From contig CP046177.1 in the NCBI GenBank assembly GCA_014075215.1, positions 2,728,501 through 2,792,500 of the forward strand: 64,000 bases of DNA, in the 5' to 3' direction. This stretch comes from Flavobacteriaceae bacterium (lineage in GTDB: Bacteria > Bacteroidota > Bacteroidia > Flavobacteriales > Flavobacteriaceae). The notes below the pieces were generated by a model, which worked only from the letters and a program-made list of their open reading frames with translations, was not told where the DNA came from and searched no databases. Each line of letters starts with the position of its first letter. Position 1 is the first letter of the stretch. This document shows, piece by piece, positions 62,823 to 64,000 of the stretch. The position numbers were made by a program, and so were the translations under genes.

Positions 62823-64000
62823 ATGAAATTATTAATTGTAGGAGCACATGCTGCGGACTTTGTTTGGAGAGCAGGTGGAACAATAGCTAAAGTAGTTGAA
62901 CAAGGAGGAGAGGTATTAAATCTCTCACTATCATATGGGGAAAGAGGCGAATCCGGTGTCTTATGGAAAGAAAACCCAAATCAAACTGTTGAAGAGGTAA
63001 AAAAATTACGTCATAAAATGTCCTCTAAAGCATCAGAAATTTTAGGATGCGAATACAAATGTTTAGATTGGGGAGATTACCCTATGATAGTAAATGAAGA
63101 TCGAATAGATCAATTAGCAGAAATTATTCGAAATTTTGCGCCACAAGTAATTATTACGCATACTGAAAAAGACCCTTTTAATCCCGACCATCCTTTAACA
63201 TTCCGTACAGTACAACAAGCAAGGTTGTTATCTGCAGGAGCTGGAGTTGCTGCCGCTTTTAAGAGAATATATCCGCCAAGATGGTTTTCTTTTGAGCCAC
63301 ACCAACCGGAATTATCCGGTTTCGTTCCAGATACATATATTGATATTACAAGTGTTTTTGATAAAAAAATTGCTGCAATGCAATGTATGAAAGCACAAGG
63401 TTATCTTGTAAATTATTATACAGAATTAGGATCAAGAAGAGGCAATCATGCAAGAAGAATTTCAGGAAAACAAGACATAAAATATGCAGAATCCCATCAA
63501 GCCATGGTGCCAGTAGTAGGAGGATTAGATAAATTATCAAAATTTGGAACTGCTACTATACATGAAGCACTTGGGCGCATAGGTAACTTACCATATCAAA
63601 TTAAACCTTTACATAAAAAGCAACGTCTTTGTGGGTTAGCATATCCTGTTAAATTAAAACCTGGGAACAACGTACTTTTACATAGAGCTTATGCGTATGC
63701 AAAATCAGGAGATGTAATTATTGTTGACTGTCAAGGCGGATTTGAATATGGGTATTGGGGCGATTTATTGACCTCTGGAGCTATGCAACATGGTGTTAAA
63801 GGATTAGTAATAGACGGTTGTATTAGAGATGCAGATGAAATAGAAGAACTAGGTTTTCCAGTATTTTCACGTGGTTATTGTATAAAAGGAACAACTAAAG
63901 ACCCAGAAGGAACCTTAAATAAATCCATTACTATTGGGGATTGTGTTATTAATCCGGGAGATATCATCGTTGGTGATAGAGATGGAGTTGTTGTAGTTCC
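62823..64000 (+). CDS. PIG-L (GalB-type) / RraA-like (CHA-HMG aldolase-type) fusion protein, 3' end outside window
   Basis: One uninterrupted frame of ~392 codons to the window end. Residues 1-~220 are a PIG-L-fold domain with GAHAADFVWRAGGTIA (H9, D12) and NPDHPLTF (H123), the GalB 4-oxalomesaconate hydratase form rather than the AHPDDE of deacetylases. Residues ~235 on are RraA-like: KFGTATIHEALG, AKSGDVIIVDCQGG, YWGDLLTSGAMQHGVKGLVIDGCIRDADEI (Arg335-Asp336, the R-D pair of CHA/HMG aldolases), GDIIVGDRDGVVVV. In gallate/protocatechuate 4,5-cleavage these two enzymes act in sequence. A fusion would convert 4-oxalomesaconate to pyruvate and oxaloacetate. Fold assignment is firm; substrate is inferred. 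Confidence 0.88.
   Translation, partial: MKLLIVGAHAADFVWRAGGTIAKVVEQGGEVLNLSLSYGERGESGVLWKENPNQTVEEVKKLRHKMSSKASEILGCEYKCLDWGDYPMIVNEDRIDQLAEIIRNFAPQVIITHTEKDPFNPDHPLTFRTVQQARLLSAGAGVAAAFKRIYPPRWFSFEPHQPELSGFVPDTYIDITSVFDKKIAAMQCMKAQGYLVNYYTELGSRRGNHARRISGKQDIKYAESHQAMVPVVGGLDKLSKFGTATIHEALGRIGNLPYQIKPLHKKQRLCGLAYPVKLKPGNNVLLHRAYAYAKSGDVIIVDCQGGFEYGYWGDLLTSGAMQHGVKGLVIDGCIRDADEIEELGFPVFSRGYCIKGTTKDPEGTLNKSITIGDCVINPGDIIVGDRDGVVVV

Overview
The window is AT-rich chromosomal DNA of a Bacteroidota bacterium, most likely a marine-type member of the Flavobacteriaceae. The evidence is a gliding/type IX secretion (T9SS) C-terminal sorting domain, a GLPGLI-family protein, DUF3276 (PUR) and DUF1573 proteins, the gene order nusB-DUF1573-yajC-ybbR-coaE, a menaquinone-type isochorismate synthase, promoters of the Bacteroidota form TTTG-N19-TAnnTTTG, and frequent TTG starts. 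I cannot name the genus.

Layout. 1-1165 is the right part of an IS3 element that has cut off a carboxypeptidase-regulatory-like gene; beside it lie a frameshifted GLPGLI gene and a small secreted Cys protein. 3.2-7.8 kb holds a small XRE regulator and two tandem secreted amidohydrolases, the second frameshifted and ending in an 8-bp tandem repeat. 8.3-27 kb is mostly core: ung, mutS2, holA, an HsdR-N-like gene, a GT2 glycosyltransferase, Sua5, a two-component system, coaE, ybbR, yajC, DUF1573, nusB, leucine/phenylalanine-type dehydrogenase, an ABC exporter, PUR, and a three-gene operon (hotdog thioesterase, alpha/beta hydrolase, isochorismate synthase). 27-44 kb has an ABC-2 transporter pair, a 1692-residue repeat-built T9SS surface protein, uvrB, a membrane AraC-type regulator, a SUMF1-like T9SS protein, an ACP phosphodiesterase, gamma-glutamyltransferase and small enzymes. 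44.5-46.8 kb is an IS graveyard (ISNCY fragment, ISL3/ISAon1, IS1595 fragment), followed by tRNA-Arg(ACG). 47-48 kb carries a small heat-shock gene hit by a MITE with a clear 10-bp target duplication, and a second palindromic element. ffh and folD close the core part.

From about 52.9 kb an integrated island begins. A 3' half of tRNA-Met (att-like scar, terminator retained) is followed by the N-terminal end of a tyrosine integrase, disrupted by an IS630 (TA duplication) and an IS1595. Three separate, diverged copies of the C-terminal catalytic part of this integrase type then occur at 55.5, 59.05 and 61.8 kb, separating cassettes: Fic protein plus a decayed DUF6934-like pair and a RadC-like JAB protein; then an AbiEi/AbiEii toxin-antitoxin operon with a perfect 34-bp palindrome at its promoter; then an IS3 remnant. 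The last gene, running off the right end, is an in-frame fusion of a PIG-L (GalB-type) domain and an RraA-like (CHA/HMG aldolase-type) domain, which would join two successive steps of aromatic meta-cleavage catabolism in one protein.

Several families of ~160-210 bp terminal-inverted-repeat elements are scattered between genes, and two of them share a 15-bp core. A number of genes carry single-base, mostly homopolymer, frameshifts; whether these are decay, phase variation or sequencing error cannot be decided from the sequence alone.
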